A stretch of 64,000 bases of DNA. Origin: Chaetoceros tenuissimus (taxonomy: Eukaryota > Bacillariophyta > Thalassiosirophyceae > Chaetocerotales > Chaetocerotaceae). The notes beneath the pieces are model-generated. The model did not search any database. It was not told the DNA's origin and saw nothing but the letters and a program-made list of their open reading frames with translations. Numbering within the stretch: the stretch's first letter is position 1; each line of letters begins with the position of its first letter. The stretch spans positions 1,612,001 to 1,676,000 of the forward strand of contig BLLK01000062.1 of the NCBI GenBank assembly GCA_021927905.1, given 5' to 3'. This document shows, in pieces, positions 9,483 to 19,902 of the stretch. Made by a program: the position numbers and the translations under genes.

Positions 9483-12054
9483 ATGGGTTACTACTTCTTG
9501 ACTTCTGCATTGGTTCTTGCAGTTATGCCCAGTTTTTCTCTCGCGTCTGAGTACAACCACGGAGATTTGTGCAGAGATAAAAGAAGTACTATTCATAGAC
9601 TGAATTCTGATCTCATAGGTGAACCACTACAACTCGAGATATTCAATGATGATGACTCCAGATTTGTCGTCCAAGTAAGTGAATTAGTATCAAATATTTA
9701 TATTCATTTGTGCTGCGTGTATTAATAATTAGTCGTGTTTGAAATTTTCAGTTTAAAGAAGGAACTATGGATAAAAGAATCAACAGTCGGAATTATGATG
9801 AGGTTATTCAAGTTCACGAAGATGATGATGTTGAAGTGATAATATTGCGGAACTTGGACTCAGTAAGAGAAATGGAGGAAAGGGATGATGTTTTATACGT
9901 AGAAAAGGGTGAGTTTCATTGGATTGAATCAGTAAATGCAAAAAGTTATGAAAATTTATAAATCCGGTATCTAATTATCGCGCTAGATCAAAAAGTTTAC
10001 CTGCAACAAACGTCCATTGATAACATTAGTTATGGAGTAAACCTTGTGAAGGCAATGAGTGTTTCGGATGATCTTGTTGGAAATCAAAAAGTATGTATCA
10101 TAGACACCGGTTACGATTTGAATCATCCAGATCTTCCAAGCACTTCAACTGGAGCAGAAATAACAGGAACCAGTTATGGTAATCTGAATTGGTTTGAGGA
10201 TGAACGTAAGTGCATCTATTTTTATAAGTACACATCTTCATTTTCATGTTGGACGCAACTAATATGAATATCAATCAAGACAACCATGGTACATTCGTGG
10301 CAGGTATTGTTTCTGCCCTTGGTCAAAATGATGAAGGTGTGATAGGTTTAATTAGAAATGGAAAAATAAATCTTCACATAGCCAGAATGTTCAATGAAAA
10401 TGCTTCGTTTGTTTGGGGGTCGGATCTTTTGAGTGCTACTGAAGACTGTGTAGAAAATGGAGCAAACATAGTGAACATAAGTCTTGGTGGGTCTGGTTAC
10501 TCGCAATTTCAAGAGAATGCCTTTAAGCGACTTCATGGGCAAGAAAACGTCTTGATTGTAGCAGCGGCTGGTAATAAAGGCAATAATGACTATGACTATC
10601 CTGCCAGTTTTGACTCGGTGATGAGTGTTGCAGCAGTAGATGAAGATGAAAAAGTTGCAAATTTCTCTCAGAAAAATCAAGCTGTCGATATCGCAGCTCC
10701 AGGGGTGAATATTAAATCAACAATACCAGGGGGGTACGGTGTAATGAGTGGAACATCCATGGCAACTCCTTTTGTGAGTGGAGTTGGCGCTCTTGTATGG
10801 AGCCACTTTCCAGATAAAACAGCATCTGAAATCAGATTTGCTCTCTCTGTGACAGCAAAAGATCTCGGAAGACCCGGTCGTGATGAAGAGTATGGACACG
10901 GTCTAATACAGGCAGACAAAGCTTTTCAATTATTGAATGGGGAAATTACAGCAAGTCCGACCTTATCGCCGGTATCACTACCATGTTTCGATTCACCAGT
11001 CAATTGGAATGCCGGCGAAGCTCGTTACAATTGCGGTTGGTTCAAGGCACAAAATAGATGCCAGCTGTATGGACATAAAGTTGAAGGAGCAGAGGATAAG
11101 ACTGCTAACGAGGCATGCTGCACTTGTGGTGGAGGGAGAATTGTTTCGACGACGGAGATCCCTACAGGAGAAAAATCTTCATCGCCCTCCGTAACTCTGT
11201 CTTCAGGCCCATCTTTCCATTATTCTACAGTCCCATCTTTCATTCCCAGTCAATATCCTACTAGATCTTGGTCTCCGTCGATAATACCCTCAAACTCATT
11301 GAATCCATCTGAAATGCCTTCTCCTTTGCCCTCTACATCGCATCCAACAGATGTCCCTTCGTTTGGCCACTCTGAAATACCCTCATTAGAACCATCTATT
11401 TCGATGTTGCCCAGTGACATGCCTTCTATGTCAATCTTTCCGACAAATGGACCCTCCAGCAAGCCTTCAAGGAAACCTTCATTTCATCCGAGCTACAGTC
11501 CCAGTCAGAATCCTACGAAAGAACAGTCAGAACATCCGTCAAATCGCCCTACGTCTAAGCCTTCTTTCTCTCCCTCTTCACTGCCAACATCGAAACCATT
11601 TTCAACTTTGATTCCATCTTTGAGCAATGATATGTGTTTTGATTCACAGGGTTGGTATGACGCAGGAGGTCCTTACTTTGACTGCAATTTTTACTCCAAA
11701 AAGAATTACTGTGAGCTCTATGGAAACTTGTTTCAGAATTTTGGACAGGTAAGTAGCTGAGATAGATTGATTGGCAGAAACCAAATGTATTTCCACTAAA
11801 CATTTTTCATCTAGACTGCATCACAAGCATGTTGTGCATGTGGAGGAGGCACAATTAATGACAAAGAAGACGAGAAAAAGTGTGTAAACGTGAAAAATTG
11901 GCATGATTCTATTTCTCCGATATTCAATTGCAAATGGTACAAACCCAATAACAGATGTCAAATTTATGGCAACATGTTTGAGAATCGAGGTCATACGGCC
12001 AATACTGCATGTTGCGTTTGTAAGAAAAAATTAGGACTAATATATAATGAATAG
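9483..12054 (+). CDS. Secreted S8 subtilisin-like protease with three C-terminal Cys modules
   Basis: Five exons (9483-9674, 9752-9908, 9987-10205, 10280-11748, 11815-12054) give 758 aa with consistent phases. A signal peptide (LTSALVLAVMPSFSLAS) is followed by an I9-like propeptide. The catalytic triad is intact: Asp in CIIDTGYDLNHPDL, His in NHGTFVAGI (formed across the third intron) and Ser in GTSMATPFVSG, with the oxyanion Asn in AAAGNKG. After the catalytic domain come a Cys module, a long Ser/Pro/Thr linker with repeated PS-based units, and two further Cys modules. All share the spacing C-x15-C-x8-C-x17/18-CC-x-C, as at the end of the M11 protease at 4 kb. The fourth intron splits module two at GQ|TA. 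An extracellular or wall-bound protease is the likely role. Confidence 0.92.
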
Positions 12055-12310
12055 AAATGTGTTTTTGTAGCAATTCAATTCTTTACAAGGGAGAAATGCT
12101 GTCATTTACGTATGATTGCAAAGGTAAAATGCGCTACCGTTAAAAAACTGTTCTTTTCGTGATGTCATGATAGTGTCAACGCGTCAAGTCAGAATTCTTT
12201 CTTTCATCAAAACAAAAATCAAAACACATCAAAACACATCAAAAACTTTGTTCTATTTCATCTCCTTATTCTTAATGTAGTCCTTGGCATAGTGCACTTT
12301 AAATACAAAC

Positions 12311-13461
12311 ATGAAGCATAGAATAAATTTGACAGTAGCACATTTGGGTAGACGGCTTCTTTCTACGAAGTTGAGACGAGAGATTGACATCAAGATAGTT
12401 GAAGTTGGTCCACGTGAGTATGAAACTGAAATATTACTGTTACGCTTCGTATTGAGAGTCACTGTTCATCTCAACCGAGGGCGCTATCTTTGCAACAGGT
12501 GATGGCTTGCAAAATGAAATGTGTATGTTGCCAACTGAGACAAAGGTCTCTCTTGTAAAGAAATTGATTGAAGCTGGATGTAAAAATATAGAATCTGGGT
12601 CATTTGTGTCACCTAAAAGGATTCCTGCGATGGCAAACTCAAAGGAAGTGTGCATGATTCTAAATAATTGGAGAAATGAAGGGAATACCTGTGATGACGT
12701 TATATTGAGTGCTCTAACGCCCAATTTGAGAGGATTCGAAGACGCAAAAGGCATCGTGGATGAAGTGGCTATCTTTGCATCTGCAAGTGAGTTATTTTCT
12801 CAAAAGAATATTGGATGCAGTATTGAAGAATCGTTTGTTAGATTTGAAGAGGTTATGACTGCGGCAAAAGAAGCGCGTATACCAGTACGGGGATATGTAT
12901 CATGTATTCTTGGCTGTCCTTATTCAAAACATGTACCCCCAACATCCGTTGCAGATGTTAGTCTACGTCTTTTAGAAATGGGTTGTTATGAGATATCATT
13001 GGGTGATACAATAGGCGTGGGAACTGCAAATAAAACAAAAAATCTCCTGAAAGTTTTAAAGGAAGCTGGAGGTAAGTGAATACTGTTATCTATTCCAATA
13101 TATTGATGATTACAAACTCACAGTAACGTGTATAGTTGACTCTAGTAGACTTGCTGTTCATTTTCATGATACTTTCGGACAGGCTCTCAGTAACATTTAT
13201 GTCTCATTAGAAGAAGATATAAGAGTCATAGACTCTTCTGTCGCAGGCTTAGGTGGTTGTCCCTATGCAACTGGAGCTTCGGGGAATGTTGCAACAGAAG
13301 ACGTCCTCTTTTTACTCCATGGTATGGGGTTGTCTACGGGAATTGATCTAAATAAAATGGTGGATGTTGGACACTTCATTACAGATCATTTAGGCATTAC
13401 AAACAAAAGTAAATGTGGAACTGCTCTTCTTGCGAAAAAGTACAAGAATGAAAATTACTAG
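12311..13461 (+). CDS. HMGCL: Hydroxymethylglutaryl-CoA lyase
   Basis: Exons 12311-12413, 12499-13071 and 13136-13461 give 333 aa. VEVGPRDGLQNE, formed across the first intron, is the N-terminal active-site motif. ISLGDTIGVGT and VHFHDTFGQALSN are metal and substrate loops. SSVAGLGGCPYATGASGNVATEDV carries the catalytic Cys signature of HMG-CoA lyases. The enzyme cleaves HMG-CoA to acetoacetate and acetyl-CoA in leucine breakdown and ketone-body chemistry. The first 25 residues are basic and hydroxylated (MKHRINLTVAHLGRRLLSTK), compatible with a mitochondrial presequence. Length is normal. The stop lies 57 bases from the convergent mannosidase gene. Confidence 0.93.
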
Positions 13462-13517
13462 ATTAACTAATATAAATATCGACAACTCTCGAAAATACAA
13501 AAGGTTAGATAGATGTC

Positions 13518-15245
13518 TTATTGGTTCTTCTTCCTATTTCCACGTCGTTTTTGACTAAAAGGATTTTTCATCCTTGCTAGAATGAAGATACAATAGGCAA
13601 TGGCAAAAAATATTATATTCAAAGAGAGAACTGTAGGTTGATTTGTTGTAGTGGCATAATCACACTTTCCACTCCTCATGTTTTCCATTGTTCTAATTTG
13701 CCGAAGTGGATGAGCTTCGGTTGTAAAGACAAACTCATGTAGATCTATGTAGTCGTCGGGTGAAAAAATAAGGAGTAGATATTTGAGAGTTTCACCAAGA
13801 AAATAAGATGGCATTTCATCCTTTCGCCGCCTATTGCCTTTGGTTAAAAAGACATTTGTTAGACTTGTATAACCCTGAGAATATTTGCAATACTTTTCAA
13901 TCATTTGAAAAGCATCCCAGGCACGCTCTCTGTATATGTCATCCTTTGTTATTCGGTATAAGATAAAAAGAGACTCAACATATTCTGGACGTAAAAGAAA
14001 CGAAGGGTCGTCAGAGTTTTTCTTTCCTTCATTTGAAATCCATGCTTTTTCATTTCCTAGTTTCGTTGGAGTGCTTTGATAATCATTCCAACATCCATCT
14101 AGAAGCTTTTTGGCAAGACTAAGAGTGTCACCCTTATCGTATTTAAAGTCTAGAGGTTCATCATAAAATTTCTCTCCGACTGCAAGCATACCTGGTACAA
14201 AGCATAGTAAGTGATTGTAATCACTTCCTCTTTCGGTGGGATAAGCAACATGATTCTCGTCAAAGGCAATGCCTGTATGATCACCATTGAAAGATTCGTC
14301 TAATGTTTTGATGTAAGATTCTAACATTTCTATATCCGTTTTTTCTGTCAAAGGTTGAAGCAAGATTGCATTTTTTATCAAGTATTCATAGTAAGAGTCT
14401 GAACCGCCCCCCAAACCTGACATTTGAGTCGAAGGTAGTCCTTTCATAACATTCCACATTGATGGTATAACACCCACAACTTTGCCATGTCCAATATGAT
14501 TCTGTACGTGCTCAAATATCGCATCAGAAGCGTCTTTATACTTACTATTCCCTGTTAGTTTTGACAGATACGCAAATTCTAGTGAAAAGGAGCCGAATCC
14601 AGCAAGAGAGTTTACCCTATGCTGTTGCATGTAGTCGCGACCCAATCTATAAATGCTGGTATATAATCTTTGCATGATCATCCCTCCTATGTTAAGAAAA
14701 GATACAGAAGATCTCAATGGAGCCAATACATCAAAAGGACGCGGCAAAGCTGTTGGACTACTTCGAAACCCACCATCTATTATACTGTCTGCTGTAAAAA
14801 TAGCACGATCTAGTAATCTCTCATCGCCACTTACTGAATATGCACCAAGTAGACTTCCAAGAACTCGGATAGAATATTCAAAAATCTTGGTAGGATGTAG
14901 AGGCAATGGTAAAGAAAGTGTAAGTTCCAAAGCTTCTTCGTATTCTTCTTTTAGACCAGCAATGTATAATGTATCTAGTGCGTCATACAATGTAGCGGCA
15001 CTGTGCAACCAAGTTATTCCGTCTGAAGTCAATGGCATCAAGTCATCCGCTGGTAAAATTCCAAAGTATTTCTTGAAAGATTTTCTATAAGGGGAAAGAA
15101 CTACGCCATTATATCCATCCCAAGCATGCTTGATTGCTGATCGTACTGCTTCGAATCTGTGCTTTTGATCAGGTTCAATGTTTGGTGGTAGAATTGCATG
15201 TACACTGCATTTGTCATTTGTTTTCTGACTGGCTTCATCTGTCAT
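13518..15245 (-). CDS. Glycoside hydrolase family 47 alpha-1,2-mannosidase
   Basis: A single-exon 575-aa protein from the ATG at 15245. Class I alpha-mannosidase motifs appear in order: HAWDGY, DALDTLYIAGL, FEYSIRVLGSLLGAY, GLGGGSDSYYEYLIK, HLLCFVPGML, LRPEYVESLFILYR, PSYFLGETLKYLLLIFS and FTTEAHPL. These include the calcium-coordinating threonine in TEAHP. The enzyme trims mannose from N-glycans in the ER or Golgi, or acts as an EDEM-like factor. Family members are usually type II proteins with an N-terminal anchor; here the N-terminus is hydrophilic. The only long hydrophobic stretch is near the C-terminus (LNIIFFAIAYCIFILARM, then a basic tail). This suggests a tail anchor, unless an upstream exon has been missed. 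Confidence 0.9.
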   Translation of the reverse strand: MTDEASQKTNDKCSVHAILPPNIEPDQKHRFEAVRSAIKHAWDGYNGVVLSPYRKSFKKYFGILPADDLMPLTSDGITWLHSAATLYDALDTLYIAGLKEEYEEALELTLSLPLPLHPTKIFEYSIRVLGSLLGAYSVSGDERLLDRAIFTADSIIDGGFRSSPTALPRPFDVLAPLRSSVSFLNIGGMIMQRLYTSIYRLGRDYMQQHRVNSLAGFGSFSLEFAYLSKLTGNSKYKDASDAIFEHVQNHIGHGKVVGVIPSMWNVMKGLPSTQMSGLGGGSDSYYEYLIKNAILLQPLTEKTDIEMLESYIKTLDESFNGDHTGIAFDENHVAYPTERGSDYNHLLCFVPGMLAVGEKFYDEPLDFKYDKGDTLSLAKKLLDGCWNDYQSTPTKLGNEKAWISNEGKKNSDDPSFLLRPEYVESLFILYRITKDDIYRERAWDAFQMIEKYCKYSQGYTSLTNVFLTKGNRRRKDEMPSYFLGETLKYLLLIFSPDDYIDLHEFVFTTEAHPLRQIRTMENMRSGKCDYATTTNQPTVLSLNIIFFAIAYCIFILARMKNPFSQKRRGNRKKNQ

Positions 15246-15685
15246 TTTAAGCAAGTGACCTTGAACACACTTGAATAGTTCTGATATTCTGATTCCAAAT
15301 GAATTTGACCTTTATGGTGTTTCTAAATAACAATCCTAAAGTATCAATGATCATTGTGCTTCTCGCTCTATGCAAAATATACTTACCAGCAATTACCAAT
15401 GTCATGTTGTACGTACGTACTATCATGATGAAGACAGACTGGTATTTTTCGTCTGTCTGTACATCAGGCAAGTTCAAAATAAATCTCTGGGGGAGAAAAT
15501 ATCGTAGGGGTGAAAACTGATTCCTTCACACAATATTTGAACTGATGGATGATCACAACATCATGACGATGAACGATGAACACCATAGTAGATAGTAGAC
15601 CTTACATTTTCAACCCTTTCATTCTTGACTGTACAGTGGTTGATCAGCAGATAGATTGTTTCAAACTAAAAATTATAGAGGAAAG
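15246..15685. promoter_or_regulatory. Divergent intergenic region with GTACGTACGTAC
   Basis: This 440-base gap between the mannosidase (leftward) and the 63-aa protein (rightward) has no recognisable coding region. It contains GTACGTACGTAC at 15409-15420, one of three long copies of this self-complementary motif in the window, all intergenic. Confidence 0.45.
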
Positions 15686-16039
15686 ATGTCTGGAAAGGAG
15701 GGATTCAAAAACCCGTTTAGTTCTGGCCTGGGAAAGGTTAGTACGCTTGCTGTTTTCGTTGTTGGTTCATTATTTATTTACTCACGTCATTTTACTGATT
15801 AGGGAGGAAGAGCTGCAGCTTGGGTGGTAGCAATAGGAGCAGTTGTAAGTATCCATGAAAAATTACATCATTTAATTATAACTGTAATATCTGTGGATCT
15901 TTCTCACCAAAAAAGTAATTCTCAAATGTTTTAATTTTAGGCTGCTTGGAACTATTACGAGAATAAATCAAATGGAGAAGTTTTTACGAATGACGAATTA
16001 AACCAATGGAATAAGGGGAAGAAAGGAGAATCAAAGTAG
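15686..16039 (+). CDS. 63-aa single-pass membrane protein, three exons
   Basis: Three short exons (15686-15736, 15803-15844, 15941-16039) join in phase 0 to give 63 aa. The N-terminus is MSGKEGFKNPFSSGLGKGGR. A single hydrophobic segment (AAAWVVAIGAVAAWNYY) follows, then a charged tail with FTNDELNQWNKGKKG. All six exon edges have good GT/AG sites and the last two introns are 66 and 96 nt. The layout (short polar N-terminus, one membrane helix, basic tail) is like small mitochondrial inner-membrane or ER subunits, but I do not recognise a family. It is invisible to simple ORF finding because every exon is under 100 nt. Confidence 0.7.
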
Positions 16040-16200
16040 ATTGATTGTATTTCAATATCATAAATTTGGCTTAATCCGAAGCTCGATGCAAAGATGACGA
16101 GCCTTCAACAGGAATAGTAAATGCTTGCGCTCTATTGTTAAATTGATATCAATAATTATTGGCACATCAATATATTACAATCAGTAGATCTACCCTTTCT

Positions 16201-17058
16201 TTATTCTGTTTTGTCTTTGTTCATTGGCTTTGGTAGAACTCCGAAAAAATCTAGATACCCCTTTACAATCAGTGTTGCCCAATAATACTGCAATATAGTC
16301 AAAAATAAGGCACTCAGCCAAAATGATCCCACGCCAACCATACATGTTACATCCTTGCAAGAATATGCCAATAGTCCAGATGAATATAAAACATCTTTGA
16401 TCAATGGAGTCCACATGATGACCCGAACCAAAACGAAAACAACTGAAAATGTGATTCGGCACAATAGCAGCAAACTCGGAAATCTGCTTTCTACAATATC
16501 TTTGTTATTCTTACAGAAGTTCATAAGTGCCAGTGGAACTGAACTTATTTCAATCACACCGAAAAAGAAGGGCGCATGATATCTTAGTCCACAAGTTCCG
16601 AAGCAACTGATTCCAGCTACAATAATGACTGCAATGTGATGCATGAGCATAGATTTTGGTTCACCCATCCATACGAATCCTACTGGGAGTGCCCAGATAT
16701 TATACCCGCATTGAATTGCACCAAATATTGCATATTCCTTGAAACCAGCAATGCGAGCTGTTATTTCCACAGATTCGAGATCAGGTAATGAAAAGTAAAA
16801 TGTGTATATTCCATAGACCCCAAGGAATAGATTGATCGTCATATTTGTGATCTGATATGCAGTGAGTCGAAACATTTTCCTCTTTTCCAAATAGTGGTTG
16901 AAAAATATTGTTTTCAAAATATTGAAAATGATGTTGTTGTAGGTTCCCACTGCAGCAGCAGTTACTAGAAGAGTAAAGATAAGTGATGGCAAATCATCTC
17001 TCTCCGAGCTTCCATCTTTGTCGTGCAAAGTTGACACAAGCTCTAGATCGCTCGCCAT
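16201..17058 (-). CDS. TLC-domain (TRAM/LAG1/CLN8) multi-pass membrane protein
   Basis: A single-exon 285-aa protein with about six to seven hydrophobic segments. The TLC-domain hallmarks are MLMHHIAVIIVAG (conserved His pair) and FFFGVIEISSVPLALMNF (the E-x-S-x-P motif), followed by CRITFSVVFVLVRVIMW. This arrangement fits the TMEM136/FAM57 (TLCD) branch rather than ceramide synthase, which usually carries a Lag1 HHxxDD motif that is absent here. TLC proteins bind or modify sphingolipids or phospholipids in the ER or plasma membrane; the exact role is not deducible. The C-terminus (KPMNKDKTE) is polar. Confidence 0.78.
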   Translation of the reverse strand: MASDLELVSTLHDKDGSSERDDLPSLIFTLLVTAAAVGTYNNIIFNILKTIFFNHYLEKRKMFRLTAYQITNMTINLFLGVYGIYTFYFSLPDLESVEITARIAGFKEYAIFGAIQCGYNIWALPVGFVWMGEPKSMLMHHIAVIIVAGISCFGTCGLRYHAPFFFGVIEISSVPLALMNFCKNNKDIVESRFPSLLLLCRITFSVVFVLVRVIMWTPLIKDVLYSSGLLAYSCKDVTCMVGVGSFWLSALFLTILQYYWATLIVKGYLDFFGVLPKPMNKDKTE

Positions 17059-17392
17059 TTTTTTCTGAAGCTTGTTGAAGCCACTATGTATGGTGGTTGG
17101 GTACTGTATAGATGAAGCTTAGGTAAAAACTGTAAAGTCTGACATTTGATGGTAGTGTTGACTAGTTAGTAGAGATAACTATGACGCGTCGTTGTTTTTG
17201 TCATCTGCCTCTCTCTTCTCTCTCTCCTCTCTTTTTCTTCCTTTACAATGACGCGTCGTGTTTATTGTTTCCCTATCGACTTGGGTTTTCAGCCGAGGTG
17301 TTTGGCAAGAGGAAAGATCTTTCTATTTCGATATAGGATTCCATAATACTATTGCAATTTCAAATAGTTATGAACAGACTTTGTCTAACTGT
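17059..17392. promoter_or_regulatory. Divergent promoter region with duplicated ATGACGCGTCGT and a CT-rich tract
   Basis: Between the TLC protein (leftward) and the proteasome gene (rightward) lie two exact copies of ATGACGCGTCGT (17181-17192 and 17248-17259) flanking a CT-rich tract (about 17205-17245). ACGCGT is the core of MluI cell-cycle boxes, and TGACGC resembles a diatom CO2-responsive half-site; function is inferred only. The open frame upstream of the chosen start at 17393 begins with GTG at 17258, inside the second copy, so it was not used as the start. Confidence 0.5.
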
Positions 17393-18715
17393 ATGGCATT
17401 TACATCGAAAAGACTCCGTCAAATGAATAAGCTTATATATAGTGTCCTTCTGAGGTTGAGTGTCGCAAATGAACTGCCTCATTATTCAACCAAACATCCA
17501 CTTCATGTCAACACAAATTTGCTAGATGAAATGAATGACATATATGCACATTCGAGTGGAAGAGCTAGAATAGTATCTCATTTCTCAAACCCAGTCCATG
17601 ACGATGAATTTATACTGACACCAGATTTTGATCATGACTTCCGTGAACCTGATATGATATCGCTCAATATTGATCCAAATCATTCTCCTTTTGAACCAGA
17701 TATCTCCTCAAAGAGTTCTACACAAATAATGCATGTAGATGAAATTCGGCAAACTATAGGCACTCTTGGTGAGACTAACAAAGCACGTAGCGATGAATTA
17801 AAGCCCATAAATAAAGGAAAATTTCTCAAAACAGGAACTACAATAGTTGGAGTGCAGACCAAGGATGGAATCATTTTAGCGGCAGATACTAGGGCTACTG
17901 AAGGGTCAGTTGTTGCTGATACCCGATGTGAAAAAGTGCACCAACTGAGTCGAAATGTATGGTGTTGTGGAGCTGGTACATCTGGAGACTTGGACGCATT
18001 GACGCGAAAAGTTAGGTATAATTTTCTCTTGAAAAATATGATTAGAGATAGTATTGGAAATGATGGTTTCGCACAAGATCAAGAGGAAGACATATTTCAA
18101 AGCGAAGAAGAGATAGACATAAATCAATGTTTGGGTGATGCGAGTATATCAGCAATATGTCAATTTATCCGAAACGTATTAACGCGAGGTGGTGGACATA
18201 TAGGTGCCAATCTCGTGTTGGCAGGAGTTGATGCTTTCACAAAACAACCTGTACTAGCAGCTGTGCATCCTCATGGGAGTATTGATGTTGTTCCATTTAC
18301 TGCTCTTGGAAGTGGTGGACTTGCGGCTACTGGGGTCTTAGAGGCCACGTATACAACAGACATGACAATGGAAGCAGGAATTCAACTTGTGAAAGATGCA
18401 GTATTAGCTGGAATAAAAAACGATTTAGGTTCAGGAAGTCAAGTAGATATGGTTATCATCACAGCAGACAGTGTGGAGTACAAAAGAGCAGTTGTAACTG
18501 AAGAAGAATTGGTCTTTTCAGAACAAGAAAAGAATGTCGAAAGACAGATTTATGAAAGACATGCTCATGACTTGGACACGTCTTTGTTGGGTGGAGTAAA
18601 TGGATTCGGAATGCCGTATAGCTTCAAGAGTACGAAGCTCGTACTGGAAGACGAAGATTTAGCCTTAGAGGAGAAGAAGGAGAAAATAAGGAATACAGTC
18701 TCTGGTGTTTTCTAA
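17393..18715 (+). CDS. 20S proteasome beta-2 (PSMB7/Pup1-type) subunit with long propeptide
   Basis: From the ATG at 17393 the protein is 440 aa, well over the 270-280 usual for the family. The mature enzyme begins at KTG|TTIVGV, where Thr149 would become the catalytic nucleophile after autocleavage. Asp17 (AADTRATEGSVVAD) and Lys33 (RCEKVH) of the mature numbering are present, as are GSGGLAATGVLE and NDLGSGSQVDM, so trypsin-like activity should be intact. Unusual parts are a propeptide of about 148 residues, an acidic insertion (about FAQDQEEDIFQSEEEIDI) in a loop normally short, and a Glu-rich C-terminal extension. It may be a diverged paralogue or a divergent beta-2. Confidence 0.88.
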   Translation: MAFTSKRLRQMNKLIYSVLLRLSVANELPHYSTKHPLHVNTNLLDEMNDIYAHSSGRARIVSHFSNPVHDDEFILTPDFDHDFREPDMISLNIDPNHSPFEPDISSKSSTQIMHVDEIRQTIGTLGETNKARSDELKPINKGKFLKTGTTIVGVQTKDGIILAADTRATEGSVVADTRCEKVHQLSRNVWCCGAGTSGDLDALTRKVRYNFLLKNMIRDSIGNDGFAQDQEEDIFQSEEEIDINQCLGDASISAICQFIRNVLTRGGGHIGANLVLAGVDAFTKQPVLAAVHPHGSIDVVPFTALGSGGLAATGVLEATYTTDMTMEAGIQLVKDAVLAGIKNDLGSGSQVDMVIITADSVEYKRAVVTEEELVFSEQEKNVERQIYERHAHDLDTSLLGGVNGFGMPYSFKSTKLVLEDEDLALEEKKEKIRNTVSGVF

Positions 18716-19015
18716 AAGATATGCCCATTGATCTAATTAGTATATTAATAACATCCTTTTCTTCTTGTTGCCCTTCTCGAAAAAGATTACAAAGCTCAAG
18801 CTCTTTTCCAGATTTGTACGTACGTACATACTGATACTATGAGAAGTCTCATTTTTCTGCCTGACCACCGACCTACGTACCCACCGCGACTACCAACAAA
18901 AATATCTTGCATAGCAGACTACCAGAGTTTATTTCACTTTTGTTCTCTCGTTCGCTCTCTCTGCTATCTTGCGGTCGCCGTTTATATACCACGTTACTAT
19001 TAGGAAGGTTCTGCT
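18716..19015. promoter_or_regulatory. Intergenic region with GTACGTACGTAC
   Basis: These 300 bases between the proteasome subunit and NAT9, both rightward, hold GTACGTACGTAC at 18816-18827, about 190 bases before the NAT9 start. No coding capacity is seen. Confidence 0.45.
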
Positions 19016-19827
19016 ATGAGAAAGAACTACGGAACAGTCTTGGTCGGGAAACGGGCAGTACTTGTACCGTATCGAAAAGAGCATGTAGAAATATACCATG
19101 AATGGATGAAGAGCGATTTTCTTCTTGAAATGACTGGTAGTGAACCTCTTTCGTTTGAAGAAGAGCTTGAAATGCAGGAGTCGTGGAAGAATGATGATGA
19201 AAAATGTACATTCATCATTTTGAATAGAGCCGACTGTGAACAATACCTTAGTGCATCAGATGCTTATTCAAAAGATGTCATAGAGCTTCCAGAGTCATTC
19301 ATAACAAATTCTCTATCTGCCATGTGTGGAGATGTGAATCTTTTTCTATCGGAGGAGGATCTAGATGACGATAGTTGTGATGATGGTGCACATGATAGTG
19401 AAGAAGATGATGCTAATGCAATCGAATCAAGAAAGCAAGCCGAACTAGATGTCATGGTAGCTGAAACTTCTCATCGTGGTAAAGGGATAGGTAAGTAGAT
19501 GCGAAATTGATCATAGCCATGCAAAAAAAAACTGATTTATAAATATTCTAACTTTTTGTAGGTAAAGAAAGTTCTATAATGATGATGATATATGGTGCAA
19601 AAGAATTAGGATTGAGGAAGTTTCATGTCAAAATAAAGGAGGAGAACGAGGCTTCGATATCTCTTTTCAAAAAGTCTTTAGGTTTCAAGGAACACAATTA
19701 TGCAGCATGCTTCAAAGAATACGAATATGTTTTCCAGAGAGAAGATTCTGAGTCACTTCATCGTGAGTTAATGGAGAAATTTGATGTAGCTATACGGACA
19801 CTAAAGATTCCTGTTCAAGAAGAGTAG
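19016..19827 (+). CDS. NAT9: N-acetyltransferase 9 (NAT9) homologue
   Basis: Exons 19016-19490 and 19562-19827 give 246 aa. MRKNYGTVLVGKRAVLVPYRKEHVEIYHEWMKSDFLLEMTGSEPLSFEEELEMQESW is very close to the conserved NAT9 start. The acetyl-CoA loop is SHRGKGIGKESSIMMMIYGA, formed across the intron, and LGLRKFHVKIKEENEASISLFKKSLGF completes the GNAT fold. An acidic insertion (about residues 112-140: SEEDLDDDSC...DSEEDD) is specific to this protein. NAT9 acts in tubulin or signalling-related acetylation in animals; the target here is unknown. Confidence 0.92.
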
Positions 19828-19902
19828 AAAATGGAACATAATATACGTGAATTGTAAAAAGTTAATTCATTTCATTTAGTCATTAGCATATTATTATTTC
19901 GT

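Noticed and set aside
12205-12245. ATCAAAACAC direct repeat as a mobile element end
   Set aside because: Only two short copies in AT-rich DNA, without any inverted partner or coding capacity.
17258-17392. Extension of the proteasome gene upstream to 17258
   Set aside because: The frame is open, but it begins with GTG inside a repeated promoter motif; the first in-frame ATG is at 17393.
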